A DNA stretch of 64,000 bases from an uncultured Dehalococcoidia bacterium. GTDB taxonomy: Bacteria; Chloroflexota; Dehalococcoidia; Lucifugimonadales; UBA1127. Positions 1 through 8,250 of this stretch are shown one piece after another. The stretch is taken from contig OX638292.1 in assembly GCA_951812285.1 (NCBI GenBank), positions 1,714,551 through 1,778,550 on the forward strand. Reading direction: 5' to 3'. A program made the position numbers and the translations under genes. The notes beneath the pieces were generated by a model. That model worked only from the letters and a program-made list of their open reading frames with translations. It was not told where the DNA came from and made no database searches. The first letter of the stretch is position 1. Every line of letters starts with the position of its first letter.

Positions 1-738
1 TTCACGGTGAACGGGCGGTCATTCGTCACAGCGGATGAGAAGCAGGACCGTTACCAGGCGGTGCTCGACTGGTTCAGCGAGCACAACCTGATGGTCATCA
101 GCAACGGCCCGTTCATGCTCACTCGCTACGACCCGCCGGCGCAGTTTGCGGAGCTGACGGCCAACCGGCACCCGGACTACCCCTTCTCCAAGGGCGACTT
201 CAGCTTCGGCGAGGCCGAGCTCGTGCGGCTGTCCGACACGCCGTCGGCGCTGCAGATCGGCGCGGCAAACACGCTGTCGGTGCAGGTGGACGGGCCGGGC
301 ACGGTTGGCCTGCAGTACACGCTCTTCGACCCGGCGGAGAACCGGGTGCTGGCGATGGGGCAGGCGGCGCCGGGCGCGGGCGGCGCGTTCACCATCGCGC
401 TGGACCAGGCTGTTGGCGACAACTTGCAACCGGGGCTCTACCAGCTCTACCTCGGCGGCTACAGCGACGCCGTCTCCAGCATGACTCAGCGCCGCATCGA
501 CCTCGAGGCATCGCTGGACGCAGTGGTGACGACGCCGAGCACGTCGGGGACTACGACGACCACGACTGACACGGCACAGCCCGAGACGTCGACCGACACA
601 TCGCAGCCCGAGGCGCAGACGCCAACGCAGCAGGACACTGGCGGCGGTTGCGGCCGCGGCGAGCAGGCGGAGTCGGTGTACGCGCTCGCGGGGCTCGCGC
701 TGTTGGGGCTGGTGTTCCGGCGGCGGTTCTGGCGGTAG
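1..738 (+). CDS. C-terminal part of a family 5 extracellular solute-binding protein with a C-terminal membrane-anchor/sorting tail (partial, 5' end outside window)
   Basis: The reading frame is open from base 1, so the start lies upstream. The visible first 65 residues (WFSEHNLMVISNGPF, then a Tyr-Asp-Pro turn) resemble the last domain of peptide/nickel ABC substrate-binding proteins. A beta-rich segment follows, then a Thr/Gln/Pro-rich linker (about residues 180-212) and a short tail: GGGCGRG, one hydrophobic helix, and RRRFWR at the end. That three-part tail matches the layout of C-terminal sorting signals of the MYXO-, Synerg- and JDVT-CTERM kind, where a Cys next to glycines precedes a helix and basic residues. 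The two permease genes downstream probably belong to the same transporter. Confidence 0.75.
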   Translation, partial: FTVNGRSFVTADEKQDRYQAVLDWFSEHNLMVISNGPFMLTRYDPPAQFAELTANRHPDYPFSKGDFSFGEAELVRLSDTPSALQIGAANTLSVQVDGPGTVGLQYTLFDPAENRVLAMGQAAPGAGGAFTIALDQAVGDNLQPGLYQLYLGGYSDAVSSMTQRRIDLEASLDAVVTTPSTSGTTTTTTDTAQPETSTDTSQPEAQTPTQQDTGGGCGRGEQAESVYALAGLALLGLVFRRRFWR

Positions 739-887
739 GGAGCTCATTCGACAGGAACTCAGCAGGGGCGGCTCCTTCGGGGCCGTCCCTTTCTTTGACC
801 CGCACTCGCGCTTTGCCCCGTTGCCTTCGGTATACTGGTGCGAGCGGCACTGCGCCGCGCCGATCCTGAACCTGACGGAGGAGCCCA

Positions 888-1943
888 TTGGCCCTCGTCC
901 GCACCCTTAGCCTCCGCGCGGCCACGCTCCTGGGCGTGCTGCTCACGGTGCTCGTCCTGCTGGTGGTGACGCTGGGCTCCACCGGCTTCTCCGACCGCAT
1001 CCTGACGGCCGTCATCAATGAGGAGATCCGCGCCCTGCGCACGGCGCAGGCAACGCAGGCCCGCGACACGGACGCCCTCGAGGAGGCGCTGGAAGTGCGG
1101 CGGCAGGAGCTCATCGAGTTCTATGACCTGGACAAGGCGTGGTGGGAGCGGATGCCGGCGACGGTCTTCCGCGTCATCACGCTGGACCTCGGCGAGGCGC
1201 GCACGCTGCGGAGCTCCGAGGGCAGCCGACGGGTGTCCGACATCGTGCTGGAGCGGCTGCCGAACACTGCGATCCTGCTGACAACGAGCCTCGTCATCAC
1301 GGCGGTGATCGGGCTGGCCGTGGGCGTGAAGATGGCGACGCGCGTCGGCACGCGCCTCGACCGGACTGTGTCGTTTGGGGCGGCTATATCGTTCGCGCTG
1401 CCGGCGTGGTGGACGGGCATCCTGCTGATCCTGTTGCTCTCGTTCCAGTTCAACATCCTGCCAAGCGGGGGCATGTTCAGCACGCCGCCGCCGGAGGGCG
1501 ACATTGCGCGCTTCTTCGACTTGCTGAAGCACGCGATCCTGCCCATCATCACGCTCGTGCTGGTGAGCGTCGGCCCGTACCTGTACGCGGTGCGGACGAT
1601 GACGCTGAACGTGGCGCAGGAGGACCACGTGCTGGTCGCGCGGGCCAAGGGCCTCGCCGAAAGCGCCGTGATGCGGCAGCACATCCTTCGCGTCGCGGCG
1701 CCGCCCATCGTCACGGGGCTCATCCTGAGCCTTGTCGGCTCGCTCGGCGGCTCCATCCTCGTCGAGACGGTGTTCAACTGGAACGGCATGGGCCGCCTCT
1801 ACTTCGAGGCGGTGGCGGGCACGCCGGACGAGGGGCTGATCGTCGCGCTCACTTTCATCTTCACGCTGATGTACGTGGTGGCGCGATTCGTGCTGGAGGT
1901 GCTCTACCTCCTGCTTGACCCGAGGGTACGGTACAGCGGATGA
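888..1943 (+). CDS. Peptide/nickel-type ABC transporter permease, DppB family
   Basis: This is an inner-membrane permease of a binding-protein-dependent importer. A helix at residues 10-32 is followed by an unusually long charged extracytoplasmic segment (about 33-120) and then the core helices. The cytoplasmic coupling motif (AQEDHVLVARAKGL, residues 243-256) is the expected EAA loop that contacts the ATPase. The start is TTG at 888, chosen because GGAGGAG lies five bases upstream and no better start fits. The gene overlaps the next permease by four bases (ATGA), indicating translational coupling. The substrate cannot be read from the permease; peptides are the default expectation for the family. 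Confidence 0.88.
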   Translation: MALVRTLSLRAATLLGVLLTVLVLLVVTLGSTGFSDRILTAVINEEIRALRTAQATQARDTDALEEALEVRRQELIEFYDLDKAWWERMPATVFRVITLDLGEARTLRSSEGSRRVSDIVLERLPNTAILLTTSLVITAVIGLAVGVKMATRVGTRLDRTVSFGAAISFALPAWWTGILLILLLSFQFNILPSGGMFSTPPPEGDIARFFDLLKHAILPIITLVLVSVGPYLYAVRTMTLNVAQEDHVLVARAKGLAESAVMRQHILRVAAPPIVTGLILSLVGSLGGSILVETVFNWNGMGRLYFEAVAGTPDEGLIVALTFIFTLMYVVARFVLEVLYLLLDPRVRYSG

Positions 1944-3379
1944 ACGCAACGTTTAGCGGAGCGGTGCGGGTGCTCGTGGGGAGCTCCATCGGGAAGGCGG
2001 GGCTCATCCTGCTGGGCTTCCTGGTGGCGGTGTCCGTGTGGGTGCTGGTCACCTACCCGCTCGATTTCGGCACGCGAGAGTGGAGCAACCCGGCCGTCTG
2101 GGCGGACAACCCAAAGGCCGTACCGCCGACGTGGACGAATATCTTCCCAGGCTCGGACAACGTGGCCCACGCGACGCTCACGACCTCGGAGCCTTACGAC
2201 GTTCGCACCGCCGGCAGCGTGACGGCGGAGACGTACCGGCTGCCCCTCGCGCACAACTTCGACGGCTTCCCGACGTTCATCTCCTTCTCGCTGGAGCCGG
2301 TCACATTCCAGGGGCGGCCGCCGCTCATCACGCTCACGCTCGAGCGGCCCGACGGCGGCACGGTGCGGCTGCTGCAGCATGTGCCCTCCGGCGGCCGCGA
2401 CGGCGAGACAGGGCCTTTCGTGCGCTACCTCGACAACCCATACCGCATCCTTCTGAGCACCGAGGAGACCTTCCGCTCGGCGCTTGCCGACTACCACAAT
2501 GAGCGCTACGGCACGGACCTCGGCGAGCGCGACCTGCGCGGCTTCGGCGACCAGGCGGCCTTCGGGACGCCGGTGGCGGGCGACGGCGCGGCGTTCGAGC
2601 CACTGCAGGGCGAGTACACCTTCGTCGTCACCGCCACGTTCGCGGACGAGAACGACAGCATGGAGGGGGCGAAGGTGGTGATCGGCGGGGACGTGTTCGG
2701 CGGCATGGGGTCCGACTCGCAGGGGCGCGACCTCTTCGTGGGGCTCCTGTTCGGCTTCCCGGTGGCGCTCTTCATCGGGCTGCTGGCGTCGACGCTCACG
2801 ACGGCGATAGGGGCGTCGCTGGGCATCATGAGCGGCTACCTCGGAGGCTGGGTGGACACGGCGATACAGCGGCTGGCGGACGTCGTCGCGAACGTGCCAC
2901 TGCTTCCCATTCTCATCTTCATGGTTATCGTACTGGGGTCCAACCTGTTGCTCATTATCCTTGTGCTCGTTGCGTTCAGCTGGCCCGGGCTCACGATCCT
3001 CATTCGCAGCATGGTGCTGCAGCTCCGGTCGGGGCAGCTCGTGGAGGCGACGAAGGCGCTGGGGGCGTCGCAGCGGCGGGTGATGATTCGGCACATCTTC
3101 CCGCAAACGGCGCCGTACGTCTTCGCGCAGATGATCTTCTTCACGCCCGCGGCGATTCTCGCGGAGGCGGGGCTGAGCTTCCTCGGCCTCGGCGACCCGT
3201 CCATCCCGACTTGGGGGCAGATCCTAGAGCAGGGCTTCCGGACGGGCGCGGTGTACGTGGGGTACTGGTGGTGGGTGCTGCCGCCGGGGCTGCTCATCGT
3301 GCTGACGGCGATGGCCTTCGTGCTGCTGGCGCTGGCGATCGAGCCGGTGCTGAACCCGCGGCTCCGCACCATGCGATAG
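1940..3379 (+). CDS. Peptide/nickel-type ABC transporter permease, DppC family, with large extracytoplasmic insert
   Basis: This is the partner permease of the preceding gene. It has an N-terminal helix (about 18-38), then roughly 200 residues of soluble, beta-rich sequence before the family motif GSDSQGRD (257-264) and five further helices. The EAA coupling loop is LVEATKALGASQRRV. Ordinary DppC proteins are near 300 residues with only a short loop at this point; this one has 479, so the insert is a real addition. It may contact the anchored binding protein encoded just upstream, which is inference. No ATPase gene follows directly; ATPases occur at 9114 and on the other strand at 10613. Confidence 0.88.
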   Translation: MNATFSGAVRVLVGSSIGKAGLILLGFLVAVSVWVLVTYPLDFGTREWSNPAVWADNPKAVPPTWTNIFPGSDNVAHATLTTSEPYDVRTAGSVTAETYRLPLAHNFDGFPTFISFSLEPVTFQGRPPLITLTLERPDGGTVRLLQHVPSGGRDGETGPFVRYLDNPYRILLSTEETFRSALADYHNERYGTDLGERDLRGFGDQAAFGTPVAGDGAAFEPLQGEYTFVVTATFADENDSMEGAKVVIGGDVFGGMGSDSQGRDLFVGLLFGFPVALFIGLLASTLTTAIGASLGIMSGYLGGWVDTAIQRLADVVANVPLLPILIFMVIVLGSNLLLIILVLVAFSWPGLTILIRSMVLQLRSGQLVEATKALGASQRRVMIRHIFPQTAPYVFAQMIFFTPAAILAEAGLSFLGLGDPSIPTWGQILEQGFRTGAVYVGYWWWVLPPGLLIVLTAMAFVLLALAIEPVLNPRLRTMR

Positions 3380-3462
3380 CGCACGCTTGGCGCACCAAAT
3401 GGCCTGCGAAATCGTAGATTTGCGCCCAAGCAATCGCTGATGTGTTGCCGTATACTTTTCCC

Positions 3463-3738
3463 ATGCTCTTCAACGTGACATCGGCGGCTCTTGAAGCCCT
3501 TCTGCACGGGCGCATCTCGGAGGGACACCCCACCGGGCAGGTCATGCGCGTCATCTGGGACGGCGACGAGCTGGCCTTCGAGATGGACGAGCCGGACCTG
3601 CTGGACATGGTCTTCCGCTGCGAGGGCGAGCCGGTGCTCCTGGTCGACCCCGACATGAATGCCGATTTGGGGGACATGATGCTCGACGTCAGCGCGGACG
3701 AGGAGGGCTACAACTTCTACCTGACGCCGACAGACTAG
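3463..3738 (+). CDS. Small acidic hypothetical protein, distantly HesB/IscA-like
   Basis: This 91-residue protein starts at the ATG at 3463; an upstream in-frame GTG at 3442 was rejected because it would place a promoter-like sequence inside the gene. The pattern VLLVDPDMNADLGDMMLDV followed by EEGYNFYL resembles the second half of HesB/IscA-type iron-sulfur carriers. Only one Cys (FRCEG) is present, so the metal-binding Cys triad is missing and a scaffold role is unlikely. No ribosome binding site is visible. TATACT lies only seven bases before the ATG, so the transcript may be leaderless. Function unknown. Confidence 0.6.
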   Translation: MLFNVTSAALEALLHGRISEGHPTGQVMRVIWDGDELAFEMDEPDLLDMVFRCEGEPVLLVDPDMNADLGDMMLDVSADEEGYNFYLTPTD

Positions 3739-3892
3739 CCCCGGCACGCCCCACCGAACCCGCAGTCCCGCCCCGCCTTGACACCCACACTTTGCACGGC
3801 GAACCTATCGCCCACCGTCGCCGGATGCTGCGGCCTGCGCCGTTGCGCGCCCGCCGCCCCGGAACGGCCCATCTCGTGAAGGAGGACTGCAC

Positions 3893-4969
3893 ATGGGATT
3901 CGCCGTCCATGGCAACCACGGAGTCACGTACTGGGAAAAGGACCGCACCTTCAACGGCGTAACGCTGTACAGCACCTTCGGCAGCCCGAACACCAAGCTG
4001 ATCAACATGGACGGGGACGTGGTACACGAGTGGACGGCGCCGGACCCCGCCAAGCCCTTCTTCGGCTACCTGCGGGACAACGGCAACCTGCTCGTGAGGT
4101 GCTTCGACGACTCGGAGCCGTACTTGCACGGCGGCAACGGGGGCGTGCTGGTCGAGCTCGACTGGGACAGCAACGTCGTGTGGCGCTACGACAACCCGGT
4201 CATCCACCACGACCACATTGTGCTGAGTAACGGGAACATCATGGTCATCGGCTGGGAGCCAATGACCGCGGAAGAGAAGGAGCGGGTGCAGGGCGGGTAC
4301 GAGGAGCTCGACGACGAGGGGAACGAGAAGGAGATGCTGGCGGACTTCCTCCTGGAGCTGACACCGGACAAGCAGGTGGTCTGGGAGTGGCACGGAAAGG
4401 ACAGGCTCGACCCCGCGCAGGACACGATCTGCCCTATGGACACCCGCAATGAATGGACGCACTGCAACGCCGTTCTGGAGCTGCCCGACGGCAACATCTG
4501 CCTCAGCTTCCGGCAGACCAGCGAGCTCATCTTCATCGACAGGGGCACCGGCGAGGTGTACTGGCGCTTCGGGCCGGGGGAGCTCTTCCACCAGCACAAT
4601 CCGACGCTGCTGGCGAACGGCAACCTGCTGGTCTTCGACAACGGCGAGCACCGGCCGAGGGCGGCCGCCACGTCGCGCGTCGTGGAGCTCGACACCGCGA
4701 CCAAGGAGATCGTGTGGGAGTACAAGGGCGACCCGACGGCCTCGTTCTACAGCACGCACATCAGCGGCGCGCAGCGGCTTCCGAACGGAAACACGCTCGT
4801 TTGTGAAGGCCGGCCCGGGAGGCTGTTTGAGGTGACGGCAGACAAGGACCTTGTGTGGGAGTTCATGAACCCGGAGATCCTCGAGTTTCGGGAGGAGAAG
4901 TTCAACCGGGCGGTGTTCCGGGCGCGCCGGTACGCCGTCGACGGGCCGGAGATTCGCGGGCGGGTGTAG
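3893..4969 (+). CDS. Arylsulfotransferase (ASST)-family beta-propeller protein, copy 1
   Basis: This 358-residue protein has repeated NGN/DGN and V-W-E-W blades typical of the arylsulfotransferase propeller family (for example GNLLVRCFDD, GNIMVIGWEP, GNICLSF, GNLLVFDNGEH). Conserved histidines appear in VIHHDHIV (105-108), WTHCNA and FHQHNP, the type of residues that carry the sulfo group in true ASST. There is no signal peptide, unlike periplasmic enterobacterial ASST, so it is predicted cytoplasmic. GAAGGAGGA precedes the ATG. A closely related copy follows 120 bp downstream. Sulfate transfer between phenolic compounds is the family activity; the actual substrate is unknown. Confidence 0.85.
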   Translation: MGFAVHGNHGVTYWEKDRTFNGVTLYSTFGSPNTKLINMDGDVVHEWTAPDPAKPFFGYLRDNGNLLVRCFDDSEPYLHGGNGGVLVELDWDSNVVWRYDNPVIHHDHIVLSNGNIMVIGWEPMTAEEKERVQGGYEELDDEGNEKEMLADFLLELTPDKQVVWEWHGKDRLDPAQDTICPMDTRNEWTHCNAVLELPDGNICLSFRQTSELIFIDRGTGEVYWRFGPGELFHQHNPTLLANGNLLVFDNGEHRPRAAATSRVVELDTATKEIVWEYKGDPTASFYSTHISGAQRLPNGNTLVCEGRPGRLFEVTADKDLVWEFMNPEILEFREEKFNRAVFRARRYAVDGPEIRGRV

Positions 4970-5089
4970 CTGCCTCGGGCGTCCTTGACACTCGATGGGC
5001 GCTGGGCGAACCTAGCGCGCACCGCTCACAGTAGGTAGACGAGGCGCGTCCTCGCGCCTTGCTGGGCTGGATGCGAAAGGAGACTCCAC

Positions 5090-6166
5090 ATGGGTTTCGC
5101 AGTCTACGGCAACCATGGGGTGACGCACCACGAGCCGGAGCGCTCGTACGGCGGGGTCACGTTGTATACGACAATCGGCGCGGACACGACGCGGCTCATC
5201 GACATGGACGGCAACGTCGTGCACGAGTGGACGCCACCGGACCCGGCCAAGCCCTTCTACGGCTTCATGAAGGACAACGGCAACCTCCTCGTCCGGTGCT
5301 ACGACAACACGGAACCCTGGACCGGCGGCGGCTTCGGCGGAGTGCTGGTCGAGCTGGACTGGGACAGCAACGTCGTCTGGCGTTATGACAACCGGGTCAT
5401 CCACCACGACCACATCGTGCTGAAGAACGGCAACATCATGGTCATCGGGTGGGAGGAGATGACGGATGACGAGGCGGCGCGGGTGCGGGGCGGCGCAGAC
5501 TGGCCCCCCGGACACGTCCCCGCCCACGCCATGCTTGGGGATTTCTTGCTCGAGCTGAACGCGGAGGGGGAGGTCGTCTGGGAGTGGCATGGCAAAGACA
5601 GGCTCGACCCGGAACAGGAGCTCATCTGCCCGCGTGAGTTTCGCGGCGAGTGGACCCATTGCAACGGCGTGACCGAGCTCACGGACGGGAATGTCTGCAT
5701 CAGCTTCCGCCAGACGAGCCAGCTCATCTTCATCGACAAGGCTACGGGCGACGTGTACTGGCGCTTCGGGCCCGGCGAGCTTTCGCACCAGCACAACCCG
5801 ACGCAGCTCGACAACGGCAACCTGCTCGTCTTCGACAACGGCGAGCACCGCACTGTGGGCAGCGTGTACTCGCGCGTGGTCGAGCTTGACCCCGGCACGA
5901 AGGAAATCGTGTGGCAGTTCCGCGGCGATCCCGGGCTGTCATTCTTCAGCACGGGCATCAGCGGGGCGCAACGGTTGCCCAACGGCAACACAGCCATCTG
6001 CGACGGCCGCACGGGTCGATTGTTCGAGGTTACTCCGGACGGGGACGTAGTCTGGGAGTACATGAATCCCGAAATCCGACAGTGGCGCGGCGAGAAGCAC
6101 AACCGCGCGGTGTTCCGGGCGCTCCGCTACGCCGTCGATGGCCCGGAGATAAGGGGGCGGGTCTAG
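5090..6166 (+). CDS. Arylsulfotransferase (ASST)-family beta-propeller protein, copy 2
   Basis: This is a tandem paralogue of the preceding gene, with the same length (358 residues), the same start (MGFAV, then GNHGVT) and the same end (RYAVDGPEIRGRV). By eye about two thirds of positions match in the N-terminal half. The main differences lie around residues 135-160, where this copy has WPPGHVPAHA instead of an acidic stretch. The histidine motifs HHDHIV, WTHCNG and SHQHNP are kept, so both copies look functional. AAAGGAGA precedes the ATG. The pair arose by gene duplication and may have diverged in substrate. Confidence 0.85.
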   Translation: MGFAVYGNHGVTHHEPERSYGGVTLYTTIGADTTRLIDMDGNVVHEWTPPDPAKPFYGFMKDNGNLLVRCYDNTEPWTGGGFGGVLVELDWDSNVVWRYDNRVIHHDHIVLKNGNIMVIGWEEMTDDEAARVRGGADWPPGHVPAHAMLGDFLLELNAEGEVVWEWHGKDRLDPEQELICPREFRGEWTHCNGVTELTDGNVCISFRQTSQLIFIDKATGDVYWRFGPGELSHQHNPTQLDNGNLLVFDNGEHRTVGSVYSRVVELDPGTKEIVWQFRGDPGLSFFSTGISGAQRLPNGNTAICDGRTGRLFEVTPDGDVVWEYMNPEIRQWRGEKHNRAVFRALRYAVDGPEIRGRV

Positions 6167-6223
6167 CCTCGGCGATCCAGCGACTGCAGAGGGCAATTGG
6201 ACGCCTTCCATGGGAACCTGATT

Positions 6224-6240
6224 CATTCCATGATGGAATG
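6224..6240. promoter_or_regulatory. 17-bp palindrome, candidate operator upstream of the binding-protein gene
   Basis: CATTCCAT and ATGGAATG flank a single G, giving a perfect 8+8 inverted repeat. It lies just upstream of the predicted -35 box at 6256, a position typical for an activator site. Nothing in the window identifies the regulator. Confidence 0.45.
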
Positions 6241-6255
6241 ACCATCATGAGAAGC

Positions 6256-6284
6256 TTGAATTCTTGCCTTGCTTACGCTAGCAT
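6256..6284 (+). promoter_or_regulatory. Predicted sigma-70-type promoter of the 6390 binding-protein gene
   Basis: TTGAAT (6256-6261) and TAGCAT (6279-6284) are separated by 17 bp. Transcription would start near 6291, about 100 bases before the start codon. Confidence 0.45.
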
Positions 6285-6389
6285 TCTTGGCCGACAGCAC
6301 ATAGCGAATGCTATCTGAATGAAGGTATGCTTCCCAAGCCCAACAGATTCCTACTTCAATATTCAGTAACCAGGAAAAGGGGGAACCCA

Positions 6390-8177
6390 ATGAAAGGCAA
6401 CGGATTCATAAGGTTGGCGGCCGTAGCCATGGCGCTAGCAGCGATGCTGGCGGTCCTCGCGGCGTGCGGCGGCGACTCAGACTCGGCCGGGACGACGACG
6501 ACGACGACGGGCAGCGCGTCGGCGCCGCAGCAGCCGGCGGCTCCGGCCGCGCCGGACCAGCCGACGGGCGAGGCGGGAGGCGCGATGGCGGCACCGACGG
6601 CCGAGCCTGCAATGATGCCTCGGGAAGTGCCTGAGGTCATGATGGCCAAGCCATCAGTCGATCGGGTGATCATCGGCATCGTGCCGTTTGGCCAGGAGGC
6701 CAACATCCGACGCATCGTCGGGCAGATCTCGGCCGTGCAGTTCGACCCCATGGACGAGTCGCTGGTGGGCATGGACCCGAACACCGGCCAGAAGGTGCCT
6801 GAGCTAGCCTCAGAGTGGGCGATCGAGGGTGGCGATACCTGGCGCTTCACGCTGGAAAAGGGCGTCCAGTTCCACAACGGCTGGGGTGAGGTCACCTCCA
6901 CGGACGTGAAGTTCGCCTACGAGGAGTACATCAAGGACGACGCTATTGGCGGCGCGCGCAGGCCGTTGCGGGCGCAGATCGTCAGCATCGATGACTCCAA
7001 CCCCTACGAGGCGGTCATCAACCTGAGTCAGTTTGACGCGGACCTAATCAACCTGCTGTCCCGCGCCCAGCCGGCGGTGTCCATCGTCAGCAAGGCCCAC
7101 GCCGACGAGATAGGCACGGACCCGGACTTCGACTCCGAGCCGCTGGCCGGCACGGGCCCCTACCAGTTCCTGGAGCGCGAGCAGAACGTCTACTTCCGCT
7201 ACAAGCGCAACGAGAACCACCGGAGCATCCGGCCCGACTTCGCGGAGATGGAATACCGCTACATGAACGAGGCCAGCACCCGGCTGGCGGCGCTGCTGAC
7301 CAAGGAGATCCACGTCACCAGCCTGCCGGACGACCTTTACGCGCAGGCGCTGGGTGACGGCATGAAGGTCATTCAATCCACCGCCTCCCTGCGGCGCGTG
7401 TTCATCAGGTACCAGTGCTGCTACAACCTGGGACCGGGTACGTATCCCTCTCACCCGGACTCGCCGCTGCAGGACGTGCGCGTCCGCAAGGCGCTTAACA
7501 AGGCCATAAACCGCGAAGAGTTGAATGTGGGACTCTTTGGAAACAAGGGCATCCCCATGTATATTCACGCCTTCAACCCCAACCTAGAAGGGTGGTCGCA
7601 GTCGTGGGTCGACCGCTTCCCAGAGGCGTATGGCTACGACCCAGTGGCAGCCCGCGCCCTGTTGAGTGAAGCAGGGTACAACGAGAACAATCCAATGGAG
7701 ACCACCGTCCACGTGTTCAAGTTGGCGCAGCTTCCCGGAGCGGATGACGTTGCGGAGGTCCTCGCCGAGTACATCCGGGACATCGGCGTCAATGTCACCT
7801 TTTCGCAGGAACCCACTGCCACGCGGAACACCAAGCTTCGCACCCAGCAGTACAGCAACGACCTGATACTGGCGACCACCAGCGCCGGCCAGATTGTCGG
7901 CGCAAGCGTCTACGGCTCCAACACCATTTTCGCGCGCACGGCGACGACGCCTGAACTCGACGCCAAGATCACGCAGCTCCGCGCCGAGCCCGACGATGCT
8001 CGCCGTCAACAGCTCTGGACCGAGTTTGGCAACCTCAACTACGACAGCTACAACAACATACCCCTCTTCTGGCTGCCTGCAGAGGTGCTCGTCAACCCGG
8101 AGGTTGTCAGCGACCTGGTGTGGCCTGGCGCCCTGTCGGGGTTCTGGTCCCACATGTGGCAGCTCAAGTCGGCATAG
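6390..8177 (+). CDS. ABC transporter substrate-binding lipoprotein, family 5 (peptide/nickel type)
   Basis: This 595-residue precursor has a signal peptide ending in the lipobox LAAC, with the lipidated Cys at residue 26. A low-complexity Thr/Ala/Pro tether (about 33-90) leads into a complete SBP_bac_5 domain (PNTGQKVPELASEWAI, TFTLEKGVQFHNG-type core, and a C-terminal NYDSYNNIPLFWLP). The ATG at 6390 was chosen because AAAGGGGG precedes it and it places the signal peptide correctly; an in-frame ATG 63 bases upstream would add an implausible tail. It likely delivers oligopeptides or related solutes to the Dpp-type permeases encoded nearby. Confidence 0.88.
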   Translation: MKGNGFIRLAAVAMALAAMLAVLAACGGDSDSAGTTTTTTGSASAPQQPAAPAAPDQPTGEAGGAMAAPTAEPAMMPREVPEVMMAKPSVDRVIIGIVPFGQEANIRRIVGQISAVQFDPMDESLVGMDPNTGQKVPELASEWAIEGGDTWRFTLEKGVQFHNGWGEVTSTDVKFAYEEYIKDDAIGGARRPLRAQIVSIDDSNPYEAVINLSQFDADLINLLSRAQPAVSIVSKAHADEIGTDPDFDSEPLAGTGPYQFLEREQNVYFRYKRNENHRSIRPDFAEMEYRYMNEASTRLAALLTKEIHVTSLPDDLYAQALGDGMKVIQSTASLRRVFIRYQCCYNLGPGTYPSHPDSPLQDVRVRKALNKAINREELNVGLFGNKGIPMYIHAFNPNLEGWSQSWVDRFPEAYGYDPVAARALLSEAGYNENNPMETTVHVFKLAQLPGADDVAEVLAEYIRDIGVNVTFSQEPTATRNTKLRTQQYSNDLILATTSAGQIVGASVYGSNTIFARTATTPELDAKITQLRAEPDDARRQQLWTEFGNLNYDSYNNIPLFWLPAEVLVNPEVVSDLVWPGALSGFWSHMWQLKSA

Positions 8178-8207
8178 TCGCCGCCTAGACACACATTTCG
8201 ACCAAGG

Positions 8208-8230
8208 AGCGGGGGGCGGCGCCCCCCGCT
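8208..8230 (+). terminator. Strong GC hairpin between binding-protein and MBL genes
   Basis: AGCGGGGGGC and GCCCCCCGCT form a perfect 10-bp stem with a GGC loop. There is no following T-run, so it is more likely an mRNA-stabilising or attenuating hairpin that lets the binding protein be made in excess than a full terminator. Confidence 0.5.
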
Positions 8231-8250
8231 TCCGCGTAGAGGGAGGCGCC

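Noticed and set aside
7894..8250. In-frame N-terminal extension of the MBL-fold protein
   Set aside because: It would overlap the binding-protein gene and a hairpin; the ATG at 8251 has its own ribosome binding site and matches family starts.
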